A stretch of 64,000 bases of DNA from Acidobacteria bacterium RIFCSPLOWO2_12_FULL_66_21 (GCA_001767455.1 MELC01000081.1:1-64000); one strand, 5' to 3'; counted from the stretch's first letter, positions 29,201-40,300 are shown. Made by a program: numbers and translations. Notes: a model not told the origin generated them from the letters alone.

Positions 29201-32200
29201 CTTCGTGCACGCGCGCGAGGCGATTGACTACAACTACGAGCGTAACCCCGCGGACCCGCGCGTTCACCATGCGCTGACGCTCCAGGTTGACGATTTCGGC
29301 AACGTTCTGCGATCGGCGGCCGTCGCGTATCCCCGTCGCAACGTGCCCGGTTCGGAACCGGAGCAGCGCCAGACGCACATCATCCTGGCTCTGACCCGCG
29401 TCGCCAACCGCGACGATCAAGCCGGTTGGCGGCGTGTCGGGCTGCCCGTCGAGTCGCGGTCGTACGAAGTCGTGAAGCCGCCAACCCCTGCGACACGGTT
29501 CGAATGGAGCGGCCTGCGCGACCTCGTCAACGCGCTCGTCCCGCCCGGCCAGGACGCTCCGCCCGCCGCGAACTGCGTGCCGTACGGCCAGTGGGATTGG
29601 CGAACGGCCTGGAATCCCCAAGCGGCACCGGGCGGACTCGTCAACGGGGCGCTCCCGAATACGCGGCTCCGTCTGATCGAACACGCGCGCACGCTGTACC
29701 GGCGGAACGATCTGACGGCTCTCTATCCGCTGGGCACGATCGACGCGCTCGGACTCGCCGGCGAGCAGTTCCAGCTCGCGTTCCCCGCCGAGCTGGCACG
29801 GCATCTGTTCGTGGACAGCGGAAAGCTGACCCAGGCCCAGCTCGACGGAATCCTCGCGCAGGAAGGAAAGTACGTTCACAGCGACGGCGACGCCGACTGG
29901 TGGATGCCGTCCGGCAGAGCGTATTTCGCGCCGAACGTCGACCGGGCGAATCCGGCAAACACCGCGGTGCAGGAGCTTGCCGAAGCGCGCGCGCACTTCT
30001 TCCTGCCTCGACTCTTCGTCAATCCGTTCGGCCAATCCGTCACGGTCGACTACGTGCACGATTTGCTGACTGCCACCACGACCGACGCCGTCGGCAATAC
30101 GGTCTCGGCTCTGCACGACTACCGCGCGCTCCAATCGCGCCTCGTGACCGATCCGAACGGCAACCGGAAGGAGATCGCGTTCGATGCGCTTGGGATGCCG
30201 GTTGGAACAGCGGACAAGGGCAAGATCGACGCCGTCGGCGACACCCTGGCGGCGTTCGCCCGTCACTTGACGCCGGCCAGCATCGACGCGTTCCTCGACG
30301 CCGCCGACCCGCATGTGCCGGCAATCAACCTTCTCGCTGGTGCGACGTCGCGCTTCATCTGCGACACGCACCGGTTCTGGAGAACGCGGCTCGCGCACCC
30401 GAACGATCCGGCCGCATGGCTGCCCGTGTACGCCGCAACGCTGGCTCGCGAAACACACGTCAGCGATCCCGTGCCCCCGCAGGGGCTGAGGATCCACGTG
30501 AACTTCTCCTATTCGGACGGGTTTGGCCGCGAGATCCAGAAGAAACTCCAGGCCGAGCCCGGTCCGCTCGTCGACGGCGGTCCCATCGTCAGCCCTCGCT
30601 GGGTCGGCAGCGGCTGGACGATTTTCAACAACAAGGGAAAACCGGTTCGCCAGTACCTCCCGTTTTTCAGCCAGCTCCCCGCAAAGCGCCATCAGTTCGA
30701 ACGAGGCGTTCAGGTCGGCGTCAGTCCGATCCTGTTTTACGACCCGGTCGGGCGAGCGGTCGCGACGCTCCATCCGAACCAGACGTTCGAGAAGGTGGTG
30801 TTCAACCCCTGGGGAAAAACCACGTACGACGTCAACGATACCGTTGCGCCGCGAGGTCTCCAGACGGGAGATCCGCGCACGGACCCAGACATCAGCGGCT
30901 TTGTCGCCGAGTATTTCAAAACGCAGCCGAATGCGTGGCAGACGTGGCACCAGCAGCGGATCGTCGGCGGACTCGGTCAGCACGAGCAGATCGCCGCGCA
31001 GAAAGCCGAGGCCCACGCGGATACTCCGGCGACGACGCTCTTCGACGCGCTCGGACAGGCGTTCGTCACGCTCGCGCACAACGGCTTCAAAGCCGACGGG
31101 ACCCCGATCCTCTTTCGAAGCCGCATGGTGCTCGACATCGAAGGCAATCAGCGCGAAGTGCGTGACGCGGTCGAGCAGAACGGCGATGCGCGCGGCCGGA
31201 TTGTCGAGCAATACGAGTACGACATGGCGGGCCGGCGCGTGCGTCAGGCCAGCATGGAAGCGGGCGAGCGGTGGATCCTCAACGACGTCAGAGGAACGTT
31301 CACGCGCGCGTGGAACAGCCGCGGCCACGCGTTCCGTTCGGAGTACGACCGGCTGCGACGGCCCCTTCGATCGTTTGTGACGGGTGCGAACCCCGCGGCG
31401 CCAAACCAGGAAATGCTGACCGAGCGCGTCGTGTACGGCGAGCAGCACCCGCAGGACGCGGTCCTCAATCTCCGCGGGTCCGCGTATCTGCGCCTCGACC
31501 AGTCCGGCGCCGTGGCGGTTGAAGAGCACGATTTCAAGGGGAACCCGCTGCGGTCCGTGAGACGAATCGCCCGCGATTACACGAACGCCGTCGACTGGGC
31601 CGGGGTCGATGCTGTGCTGCCGGCCGACCCGGCCGCGAAGTTCAACGTTGGCGCGCTGGAGGCGGCGCTCGGTCCGATCCTCGAGCTGGACGGCTATACC
31701 AGCCGCACGACGTACGACGCGCTCAACCGTCTCGTCACGGCGACGACGCCGGCCACGCCGGCGATGCCATTCACCGTGCTCCGTCCCGGATACAACGAAT
31801 CCAACCTGCTCGCTAACGTCGACGTCAATCTCCGAGGCGCCGCTGCAAACGGGCAGCCGGTATGGACGGCTTTCATCGCCGACATACGCTACGACGCCAA
31901 GGGACAGCGCACGGGCATCGACTACGGAAACGGGGTGGTTACGGAGTATCGCTACGACCCGCTGACGTTCCGATTGGCGACGTTGCTCACAAGCCGGAAC
32001 GCAGCGGCTTTTCCGAACGATTGTCCGCAGGCCGCCCCGGCCGGATGGCCCGGCTGTCAGGTGCAGAACCTGCGCTACACGTACGACCCGATCGGCAACA
32101 TCACCGACATCCGCGATGCGGCACAGCAGGCCGTCTACTTCCGGAACAAGCGTGTCGAGCCGAGCGCCGAGTACATCTACGACCCGATGTACCGTCTAAT

Positions 32201-34298
32201 CGAAGCGACCGGGCGAGAGCATCTCGGACAAATCGGCGGGGCTCCTATCCCGCACTCGCCCGACGACGCCCCGCGCGTCGGGATCGACTGGGCCGCCAAC
32301 GACGGCAACGCGCTCGGCCGCTACGTCGAGCGCTACCGGTACGACGCGGTCGGCAACTTCCTCGAGATGCAGCATCTTGGAAGCGATCCGGTTCATCCCG
32401 GATGGACGCGCACCTATGCCTACCTTGACGCGAGTCTCATTGAAAACGGCGCAGGCGGGTTGCCGCTCAAGACCAGCAATCGCCTGAGCAGCACCACGAT
32501 CGGCAACGCCAATCCGGATCGGTATGTGTACGACGCCGAGGGCAACACCGAGCGCATGCCACATCTGGGCGGTGCGTTCCCCGCACGGAACATGGAGTGG
32601 GATTATCGCGGTCAATTGCGCCGCGCCGACACTGGTGGCAGCGGCACCGCCTACTACGTGTGCGATGCCGGCGGACAGCGCGTGCGGAAGGTATGGGAAA
32701 GGCCCGGGAATCTCGTCGAAGAGCGCCTCTATCTCGGTGGCTTCGAGATCTTCCGGCGCCGGCAGGGTGCGGCGCGTCTGGAGCGCGAGACGCTGCACGT
32801 GATGGACGGCCGGCAGCGCGTCGCGATCGTGGAGACGCGCACCCTCGATACCGCCGGTAACGATCCGGCGCCGACGCAGATGACGCGTTATCAACTCGGC
32901 AACCATCTCGGGTCGGCGACTCTGGAACTCGACGATCACGCGGACATCAGTGCCTACGAGGAGTACACACCGTACGGCTGCACGTCGTACCAAGCGGTGC
33001 GAAGTCAGACGGAAACGCCCAGGCGGCATCGCTACGGCGGCAAGGAACGCGACGAGGAGACGGGATTCTATTACCACGGCGCGCGGTACTACGCGCCGTG
33101 GGTGGGCCGCTGGACGAGTTGCGATCCCAAGGGGATCGCCGGCGGCATCAACGTCTACGGCTTCACGCTGGGCAACCCGATCATCCTGACGGACCCGACC
33201 GGTCAGCAGGGCGAAAACACGATTGACGATCTGCTGACCTTTCTGCACGCACAGGCGGGCTTCGAGACCGGCGCGGTCCGGCCGCCCACCTTCAACTGGA
33301 GATCCGCAAGTCCGTTCGGCACCGCGGCGCACGCGCGCGCGCCGGAGGTGCTCAAAGAGATGAAAGCTCTGAAGATTCCCGGGGCGGAACGCATCTACTC
33401 CGAGGTGCGCGTCATCGCGGGACAGATTGACCAGATTGGCGGAACGCCCGGCGGTCCGAAGGGTTCGCACAACATCGACATCATGGTGGCGAAGGAAGGT
33501 CAGACGCTCAGCAAAGGACAGAGCGTCGCTGGCGGCGTCGCCGAGCGCGTCGGCGACCTGAAATACGGAGGCGGGACCATCAACCCGAAGTACGGCGTGC
33601 ACGGGTCGCCGCTCCAGACGATCACCGGAAGGACCCAGGCGGGCGCCACGATCGTGAACGATGCGTCGACGGCCGCCAAAGTCGAGCAGGGCGCCGCGGG
33701 AGCCACGCAACTCGCCAAGATCGAACAAACCGCCGGCGTCGCCGCGCAGGCCGCGAAAGTCGAACAGGCCGGCAACGCCGTGGCCCAGGCGACAAAGGTC
33801 GAGCAGGCGCTCACCGTCGTCGCCGACGCGGCGAAGACCGAGCAGATGGTCAACACCGTCGCCAAGGGCGCGGAAGCCACGTCGTTCATCGCCAAGGCCG
33901 CTCCGGTGCTCAGTGCCATCGCGAAACCGCTTGCCGTCGTCGGCAAAGTGGCGGGCCCGCTCGGTCTCGTTGCGGCCGGCGCCCAGCTCGCCACGGCGAA
34001 GACCACCGACCAGAAGGTCGACGCGGGCATCACCGCCGTCAGTTCCGCGCTGATGATGTCCAAACATCCAGTGGCGATCGCCGCCGGCGGGGGACTCATG
34101 GCCGGGCAGATTATCGACAAGACCTTGAACGTCAGCGACTACTCGTCCGCCGCGGGAGTTGCCGTCTACGAAAAGCTCAAGGATGCGGGCATGAACGACA
34201 CGGCGAGCTTCGTGATCGGCGGCGTTGCATCGGTCGTAGCCATCCCGTCCGCGATCGGTTACGGCGCGGCGGCGAAAGTGGCGAGTTGGTTTAACTGA
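26232..34298 (+). CDS. Tc toxin TcB-TcC fusion (SpvB/TcdB - RHS - toxin tail)
   Basis: 2688 aa; GGAGG precedes the ATG. The N-terminal SpvB domain (about 17-300) starts SLPAGGGAIRGIGEKF and has FGPQLALSYDSGAGNGPFGF. FG-GAP-like Ca-binding repeats follow, with DLDGDGHPD near 555, DMCGDGLTD near 616 and DVDGSGTND near 672. TcdB-middle domains run to about 1060 (REFRGFAFVEQWDTEQF near 835). RHS repeats then build the TcC shell, ending in the core RYYAPWVGRW...DPKG...DPTG (2286-2324). Asp2298 and Asp2321 match the autoprotease aspartates of TccC proteins. Residues about 2325-2688 are the hypervariable effector, stored inside the TcB-TcC cocoon and injected through TcA. No signal peptide is present. 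Insect-pathogen homologues normally keep TcB and TcC as separate genes. Confidence 0.93.
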   Translation: MGLDSKQEHTQQTRLDAPSISLPAGGGAIRGIGEKFAANPVTGTGAMSVPITTSPGRSGFGPQLALSYDSGAGNGPFGFGWMLSVPAITRKTDKGLPLYDDAAESDVYVFSGADDLVPVLNPDHSRFVDTVSAPGTTIHRYRPRIEGSFSRIERWTANDTGEIRWRSITRENVTTIYGRDNNARVFDPEDPNPAHPTRVFSWLACETYDDKGNAVLYEYAEENDRQVDTSQAHERNRMRTANRYPKRIRYGNRVSRLVQQDLKGTPFLFEVVFDYGEGHCEDVPLNGAVPEAEQHRFVRAAEGAKGDWPVRPDPFSSHRGGFEQRTYRRCQRVLMFHRFDELGDQPCLVRATEFDYADFDYALPSTVDAELAHQGSTRYASFIRSITQAGFVRDEAQAPVVRNGVTYLTYLKAALPPLEFEYSKPRIQDAVQELDPESLEHLPAGLDGSAYRWLDLDGEGLSGILTEQADAWFYSPNLGGARFGAPQPMAARPSLAALRGGRQQLLDLAGDGQLDLAQFGGPMPGFYERTLDENWDPFTPFVTLPDIDWDEPNLRFVDLDGDGHPDVLITEDHVFTWHPSRAEEGFGPALRVAQALDEEEGPRLVFADGEQAVYLADMCGDGLTDLVRIRNGEICYWANIGYGRFSRKVAMDNAPWFDRPDQFDQRRVRLADVDGSGTNDVIYLAAGGPRIYFNQSGNRFSDARPLSAFPRLDNVSSIVPVDLFGNGTACLVWSSPLASDARRQMRYVDLMGGQKPHLLVNARNNLGAETRLHYVSSTFFYLQDKHDGRPWITRLPFPVHVVDRVETIDWVSRNRFASRHAYHHGYFDGEEREFRGFAFVEQWDTEQFETVGPAGDWLGTNIDPVSHVPPVYTKTWFHTGAYVGRDHVSDVFAGLADEGGGRKFDEYYREPAWNNAAAVRANLLPDTVLPVDLTADEEREACRALKGSMLRQEVYALDGAQANEHPYTVMEHNFTIERVQRRGANRHAVFFVHAREAIDYNYERNPADPRVHHALTLQVDDFGNVLRSAAVAYPRRNVPGSEPEQRQTHIILALTRVANRDDQAGWRRVGLPVESRSYEVVKPPTPATRFEWSGLRDLVNALVPPGQDAPPAANCVPYGQWDWRTAWNPQAAPGGLVNGALPNTRLRLIEHARTLYRRNDLTALYPLGTIDALGLAGEQFQLAFPAELARHLFVDSGKLTQAQLDGILAQEGKYVHSDGDADWWMPSGRAYFAPNVDRANPANTAVQELAEARAHFFLPRLFVNPFGQSVTVDYVHDLLTATTTDAVGNTVSALHDYRALQSRLVTDPNGNRKEIAFDALGMPVGTADKGKIDAVGDTLAAFARHLTPASIDAFLDAADPHVPAINLLAGATSRFICDTHRFWRTRLAHPNDPAAWLPVYAATLARETHVSDPVPPQGLRIHVNFSYSDGFGREIQKKLQAEPGPLVDGGPIVSPRWVGSGWTIFNNKGKPVRQYLPFFSQLPAKRHQFERGVQVGVSPILFYDPVGRAVATLHPNQTFEKVVFNPWGKTTYDVNDTVAPRGLQTGDPRTDPDISGFVAEYFKTQPNAWQTWHQQRIVGGLGQHEQIAAQKAEAHADTPATTLFDALGQAFVTLAHNGFKADGTPILFRSRMVLDIEGNQREVRDAVEQNGDARGRIVEQYEYDMAGRRVRQASMEAGERWILNDVRGTFTRAWNSRGHAFRSEYDRLRRPLRSFVTGANPAAPNQEMLTERVVYGEQHPQDAVLNLRGSAYLRLDQSGAVAVEEHDFKGNPLRSVRRIARDYTNAVDWAGVDAVLPADPAAKFNVGALEAALGPILELDGYTSRTTYDALNRLVTATTPATPAMPFTVLRPGYNESNLLANVDVNLRGAAANGQPVWTAFIADIRYDAKGQRTGIDYGNGVVTEYRYDPLTFRLATLLTSRNAAAFPNDCPQAAPAGWPGCQVQNLRYTYDPIGNITDIRDAAQQAVYFRNKRVEPSAEYIYDPMYRLIEATGREHLGQIGGAPIPHSPDDAPRVGIDWAANDGNALGRYVERYRYDAVGNFLEMQHLGSDPVHPGWTRTYAYLDASLIENGAGGLPLKTSNRLSSTTIGNANPDRYVYDAEGNTERMPHLGGAFPARNMEWDYRGQLRRADTGGSGTAYYVCDAGGQRVRKVWERPGNLVEERLYLGGFEIFRRRQGAARLERETLHVMDGRQRVAIVETRTLDTAGNDPAPTQMTRYQLGNHLGSATLELDDHADISAYEEYTPYGCTSYQAVRSQTETPRRHRYGGKERDEETGFYYHGARYYAPWVGRWTSCDPKGIAGGINVYGFTLGNPIILTDPTGQQGENTIDDLLTFLHAQAGFETGAVRPPTFNWRSASPFGTAAHARAPEVLKEMKALKIPGAERIYSEVRVIAGQIDQIGGTPGGPKGSHNIDIMVAKEGQTLSKGQSVAGGVAERVGDLKYGGGTINPKYGVHGSPLQTITGRTQAGATIVNDASTAAKVEQGAAGATQLAKIEQTAGVAAQAAKVEQAGNAVAQATKVEQALTVVADAAKTEQMVNTVAKGAEATSFIAKAAPVLSAIAKPLAVVGKVAGPLGLVAAGAQLATAKTTDQKVDAGITAVSSALMMSKHPVAIAAGGGLMAGQIIDKTLNVSDYSSAAGVAVYEKLKDAGMNDTASFVIGGVASVVAIPSAIGYGAAAKVASWFN
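33678..33872 (+). repeat. five 39-bp repeats encoding 13-residue K(V/I/T)EQ units
   Basis: In the toxin tail of the TcB-TcC protein the units KVEQGAAGATQLA, KIEQTAGVAAQAA, KVEQAGNAVAQAT, KVEQALTVVADAA and KTEQMVNTVAKGA follow without gaps. The units are Ala-rich and probably helical. They separate a nuclease-like domain from a hydrophobic C-terminal region. Confidence 0.75.
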
Positions 34299-34311
34299 AT
34301 GTGAGCGCTAC

Positions 34312-37300
34312 ATGAGCACAGTTGTTTTTCCGTTGAAACTCCGGATGACAAGCCCCGCGGTCGGTGACCTCCAGGATGCGCTGCAGCTCCTCATCGACCG
34401 CGGACTCCTGCTCAAAGGCGACGACGTCGCGAAGCGGGAAGTCGCTGCCGCGTTGAAGCAGGAACGCGTCGAGCTGACCTTCGGCGCCGTCACGCGGCGC
34501 GCGGTCGCCGCGTTCCAGGACGAGCGCCACCTGGAAGGGAAGGGCGAAGTCGACGAAAAGACCGCCGACGCCATCAACGCGCTGCTGCGCGATCTGGGCG
34601 TGCCGGCCAACCCGCCGGCGGCGGACCAGCGGCGCATCGTCGGCGTGGTCGTCCTCGAGCACGGCGGCACGGCAGCGAAGCTGCCGCTGCGCCTCCATCG
34701 CCGCGCATTCGGCGCGGCCGGCGTGAAGATCGCCGATGCCGAAACCGGAGACGACGGCGTGTATCTGCTCGCGTACCCCGCGGCGGGCGCGGAAGCGGGT
34801 CTCGAGATTCGCGCGGTGGGTCCGGACCGCAAGCAAGTCGCACTCACCGGCGCGCTGTTCGACCTCGGCGAGCGCGCGGAGATCAATCTGGTGGCGCCGG
34901 CGGCGCTTCAGCCGTTGCAGCCGGAATACGACCGGCTGGCCGCCGATCTCGCGGCGCAGGTCGGCGGCGACCTGAAAGCGCTGGGAAAAGCACAGGAAAC
35001 CGAGGATCAACAGGATTTGTCGCTGCTCAATCGCGTGACCGGATGGGATGCGCGCTTGATCGCGCTCGCGGCCCAGGCGTCGGCGCTGAGCACGGACGGA
35101 GTCGGCCTGCCGACCGCGACATTGTACGCGTTGATGCGGACCGGCCTGCCCCGCGAAAAGCGCCAACTGGCGCTGGTGAGCGCGGACGTCGTCGGGCAGG
35201 CGCTGACGAAGGCGGTGGCCGCCGGCATCGTGCAGATGACCGACGCCGAAATCGCCGACGCTCGAAAGAAGTTTGACGGGTTCGCGCTCGAGGCGCGGCT
35301 CGCGATGACCGCGCCGGGATCGCAGGTCACCTACGGCGCGCTGTTGAAGGCGTCCGGCCTGGCGGACGACGCCCAGAAGAAATTCGCTGCGGTGTTCGTG
35401 AATCACCGCGGCACCTCGGAGGAGCTGTGGAAGAAGGCGGCGGGCGCGGGTGTCGCCGACAAAGACATCAACGCGCTGCAGCAGCAGGGCAAACTGGCGT
35501 TTCTCACGCTGAACAGCGATGCCGTGACGGGACGCCTGCAGGCGCTCGGGATCAAGGATCCTGCGCAACTGGTTGACCACGACCTGCACAAACCCGAGGC
35601 GTGGGCGAAGGAAATCCAGGCGCTCGCGGGAAACGACGACAAGAAACTCGACGCGCTGATTCCGCCCGCCTACGTGGGCACGAAGGTAAAAGACCGTTTG
35701 GAGGCGTACACGGCCGATCTCGCGCGGAAGGTGCGCATCGCCTATCCGACGCAGGTCGTCGCGCGCACGATCGAGCAGGACGCAGCCGATTCACTCAAGC
35801 TTGGGGGTGCCCGCGCGTCCACGGCGCTCCTGCTGAGGAACTCCGCGTCCAATGGATTCCGGCTGGGCGCCACGCCCGTCCAAAAGTTCATCGCCGCGAC
35901 TCCGGCGGCCATGCAGGGCATTCCGGTCGCTCAGCGCCAGGCGGCGATGCGCGGCGCCAGCACGCTGCAGCGTGTCTATCAAATCACGCCGAGCAACGAG
36001 GCGATGACGACGCTGATGTCGCTCGGCCTGACCTCGGCCTACGACGTCGTCGCGATGTCGGAGGATCTGTTCGTGGACCGCTACGCCAAGCACTTCACGA
36101 CCGTCCACGAGGCGAGGCTCGTGCACCGCAAGTCGCGGCAGGTGAGCTCGGTCACTTACAACCTGTTCACGATCGCGAAGAAGCTGGACAACGAGGCGCC
36201 GGTCTACTCGCTGTCGCCGGCGCCGGATGTGAAGGTGGCCGCGAAGAACGAGCTGATCAAGCAGTTCCCGACGATGGAGTCGCTGTTCGGGTCGATGGAC
36301 TTCTGCGCGTGCGATCACTGCCGATCGGTCCTCAGCCCCGCCGCGTACCTCGTGGACCTGCTGCAGTTCATCGATCCGGAACCGCTCGTCTGGGGCAATT
36401 TCCTGGAGGACTGGAAGCTGAAACACGGCGGCGTGGCCTACGGGCCGGCGCACAAGAAGCCGTACGACGCGTTGACCGATCGGCGGCCGGATCTGCCGTA
36501 CATCGCGCTGACGTGCGAGAACACGAATACCGCGATGCCCCACATCGACATCGTGAACGAGATCCTCGAGTACTACGTGTCCAACGGCGCGCTGGATAAA
36601 GACGCCGCGAACGACACGGGACGCGCGACGACGCCAGAGCTGCTGGCGGAGCCGCAGAACATCATCGCCGAGGCGTACGACACCGTGCGCCAGGCGCGTT
36701 ATCCGCTGACGCTGCCGTTCGACCTCTGGCTCGAGACCGCGCGGAAGTTCTGCGAGTACTTCGAAACGCCGTTCGCGCAGGTGCTCGAGTCGCTGCGTGC
36801 CGGCGACGAGCTCGTCGTGCCCGCCCAGGTGTACGATCGCGCGGCGATCTTCTACGAATCGCTGGGGCTGACGCCGTCCGAGCTGACGATCTTCACCGAT
36901 CCGAATCCGCTGAACGCGTGGTTCCAGCTGTACGGGTACGCGAACGCGGCGCTGGCGACCACCGTCGCCGTGGACGCGGCGACCGGCCAGCGCACCGATC
37001 TGAACGCCGCCAAGGCGCTCTCGCGCCGGCTGGGAGTGACCTACAACGAGCTCACGGACATCATTCGGACCGGCTTCGTCAACCCGAAGCTCGCGAGCCT
37101 CGTCGTGCTCTACAAGCTGGACGTCACGGTGCAGGACGTCTTTTTCTACAAAGGTGCGAAGGCGTTTTTCGACGCGAACAAGGATCTGCTCGGGGCCGTT
37201 CGCGCCGCGCTCGGTGCGGCGGACCAGGCGCGGTTCGACGCGCTGACGCCGGCCGACTGGACGAAGCTCGGCGACGTGGACGCGTTCGAGAAGCGGCTTG

Positions 37301-40300
37301 CGGCCTTCACGGCGGCCTACCCGGCGTCGGGCATCAACGTCAAGGACTGGCTGAACAACGAGATCGCGACCAACACGTTCGACAACATTCTGATCCTCGC
37401 GGACCCGAACGCCGGCTGCGACTTCGACCAGACAACGGTCCGCTACGCCGGCGGGCAGGCGGCGGATCCGATCGCGTTTCTGAAAATCAACCTGTTCGTC
37501 CGGCTGTGGCGCAAGCTCGGGTGGACGATCGAGGAAACCGACCGCGCGCTGCAGACGTTCATCCCGCAGAACGCGCCGTTCGACGCGGCGCATCTCGCGC
37601 TCGCGCCGCTGAAGACGGCGCTGATCGGCATCGCGCATCTGAAGACGCTCGACGCCCGGATCCGCGCCGGCAGGAACAGCCGCGTGAAGCTGCTCACGCT
37701 GTGGTCGGCGATCGGCACGACGGGCAGGGATCCGCTGTACGCGCAGCTGTTCCTCACCCGCGGCGTGCTGAAGAACGACGCCGTGTTCGACGATCCGCTC
37801 GGCCGCTATCTGAACGCGCCTGCGGTGAAAGTGAAGGACCACGTCCTCGCGCTGCAGGGTGCGCTCGGCCTGACCGCGGACGATGTGCGGCGCGCACTCG
37901 AGGACGCCGGCCAGGATCCGCTGGTCGTGTCGCTGTCGATCGACAGCGTGTCGATCGTCTACCGCTACGCGCTGCTGGCCAAGGCGCTGAAGCTCACCGT
38001 GCGCGAGCTGATTGTGGTGAAGCAGCTCGCCAACCTCGATCCGTTCAAGCCACTCGCCGTGGGCCCCCTCGCGGTGATCCTCGACGACTACCCGTTCTCG
38101 CAGACGCTCGCGTTCGTGGACATCGTCGAGTGGTTCAAGGACCTCGGGCTGAAGGTCACGGACGTCGAGTATCTGCTGCGCCATCAATTCGACGCCGCGG
38201 GCCCGCTGCGCCCGGATGCGGCGGCGGTGCTCGCGCTCGTCAAGACGCTGTCCGAAGGCATTCGCGCGATCCAGGGGGGGCATGCCGTGCCGGCGGATCC
38301 CGGCGGCATGAGCGACGACACGCTGAAGCAGAAACTGGGCCTCGCGCTGCCGTCCGACGTCGTCGATCGATTCCTCGCCATGCTGAACAACACGTCCGAG
38401 ACGACGGTGACGCGGACCGGCGTGGCGGCCGCGGACCAGCTGAAGCCGGAGGGCTTCGCGGGCGAGGCGTCCATCCGCGAGGTGCGCTACAACGCGGCGC
38501 GCCAGGAACAGACGCTCACGTTCCGCGGCGTGCTGTTCGACGCGCAGAAGAACGATCTGAAGGCGAGGCTGCCGCTGCCGGTGCCGCCCGCGGTGTTCGC
38601 GGCGTCCGCGGTCCTCAGCGCGGCGCTGGACGACGTGCAGGCGCAGCAGCGCGCGTTTTTCGCGAAGTTCATCCACAAGACCGCGCCCGCGGTGGAACCG
38701 GCGTCCGGATTCCTCGACGCGGCGGACTTCGATCTGCTGTTCGCGCCTCCCGCGGCCGGACTCACCGACACGCAGCTGCAGACGCGGCTAGGCGGCCAGC
38801 GCACGCGGCTGGCCACGGCGTTTCTGCCGTATCTGCAGCAGCGCCTCACGCGCCAGTTGATCCTCGAGACCATGACCGCGCAGCTCGGTGCGGAACCGGC
38901 GCTGGTGGAATCGCTGCTGTCCAACGAGGTGATCGTCGGCGATCCGGATCCGCTGCTGACGGCGTTTACGGCGACCGCCGAACGCGGGTTGACCGCGACG
39001 TTCTATGCGTCAACTGACGGAACGGGTGCGGCGCTCGCGACCGCCACCGCGGCGGACGGCGACACGAGCGTCAGGAACACGGCCGGCAATCCGATCGCGC
39101 CTGCGGCCATGCGGAGCGCCAGGTTCGAGGGATACCTCGAAGTGCCCGCGGCGGGCGCGTACCGTTTCTTCGTCGTGCTGGACAAGCAGAACGCCGAGGC
39201 CGATCTGCGCTTCGATCATCTGTCCGGCGCGCTGCTCAGCGACGTCGCGGCCAACGACGGCGACGAAGTCAGCGAGTTCCTGGAGCTCCGGCCAGGCGTG
39301 TTGTATCGCTTCGGGCTGGACCTCCGGAAGTTGAACGGCGGCGGCGCGCGGCTGCTCGTCCAGGGCGAGACGCTCCCGAAGGATCATGTGCGGCAGCTCG
39401 CGTTGTATCCCGAGGCCGGCGTCGCCCGCGCGAGCGGGGCGCTCGTCCTGGCGCGCAAGATCCTGCAGATCGTGCAGAGCCTGGGCCTGACGGAGCGCGA
39501 GCTGCTGTACTTCTGCACCCATGCGGCCGCGTTCGACAATCTCGATCTCAGCGCGCTGCCCGTGCAGATCGGCGACGACTCCCTGCTCGGCGCGCAGGCG
39601 CTGTTCAAACCGTTCGCGCGGCTGGCCGCGTACGCGCGCCTCAAGCGAGACATCGCCGACGGCACCGACGATCTGATTGCCGTCTTCGAGGCGCCGGATG
39701 CCGCCTCCGCGTACGCGCGCATCGCCGCCCTCACGCGGCGCGAAACGGCCGTCGTCAAGGACACGGCCGAAACGCTGTGGGCGGCGCCCGCGCTGACGAC
39801 CGAGCGGCCGGTTCGCCGGGTGTGGGACGCGCTGCAAATCGTGGAGCGCTTCGGCGTGCCGGTGACGACCATGGCCGGGTGGACGAAGATGCTCAGCGCC
39901 GTCGCCACGCCCGCCGAGCGCTTCGCGATCGCGCGCGGCGTCAAAGAAGCGATCAAGGCACGCTTCGATCCGGATGGCTGGCAGCGCATCGTCCAGCCGA
40001 TTTTCGACGCGCTCCGCCAGCGCCAGCGCGACGCGCTCGTCGCGTACGTGATGCAGAAGAACAACTTCTCGACGCGCGAGCAGCTGTACGAATACTTCCT
40101 GATCGATCCGGGCATGGAACCGGTCGTGCAGACGTCGCGCATCCGGCTCGCGCTCGGCGCGGTGCAGCTGTTCATCCAGCGCTGCCTGCTGAACCTCGAG
40201 AAGAACGTTCCGCCCGGCGCCCTCAACGCGAAGCAGTGGGAATGGATGGCGCGGTACCGCGTGTGGGAAGCGAACCGCAAGATTTTCCTCTTCCCGGAGA

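Noticed and set aside
28503..31529. 1008-codon minus-strand frame inside the TcB-TcC gene (and similar ones in TcA)
   Set aside because: Shadow of the sense gene: no domain, no RBS and a composition typical of antisense GC-rich DNA.
26232..34298. Reading the RHS gene as a type VI or contact-dependent RHS effector
   Set aside because: It has no PAAR or VgrG-linked N-terminus and no immunity gene; SpvB and TcdB-middle domains and the two TcA genes downstream make it a Tc toxin.
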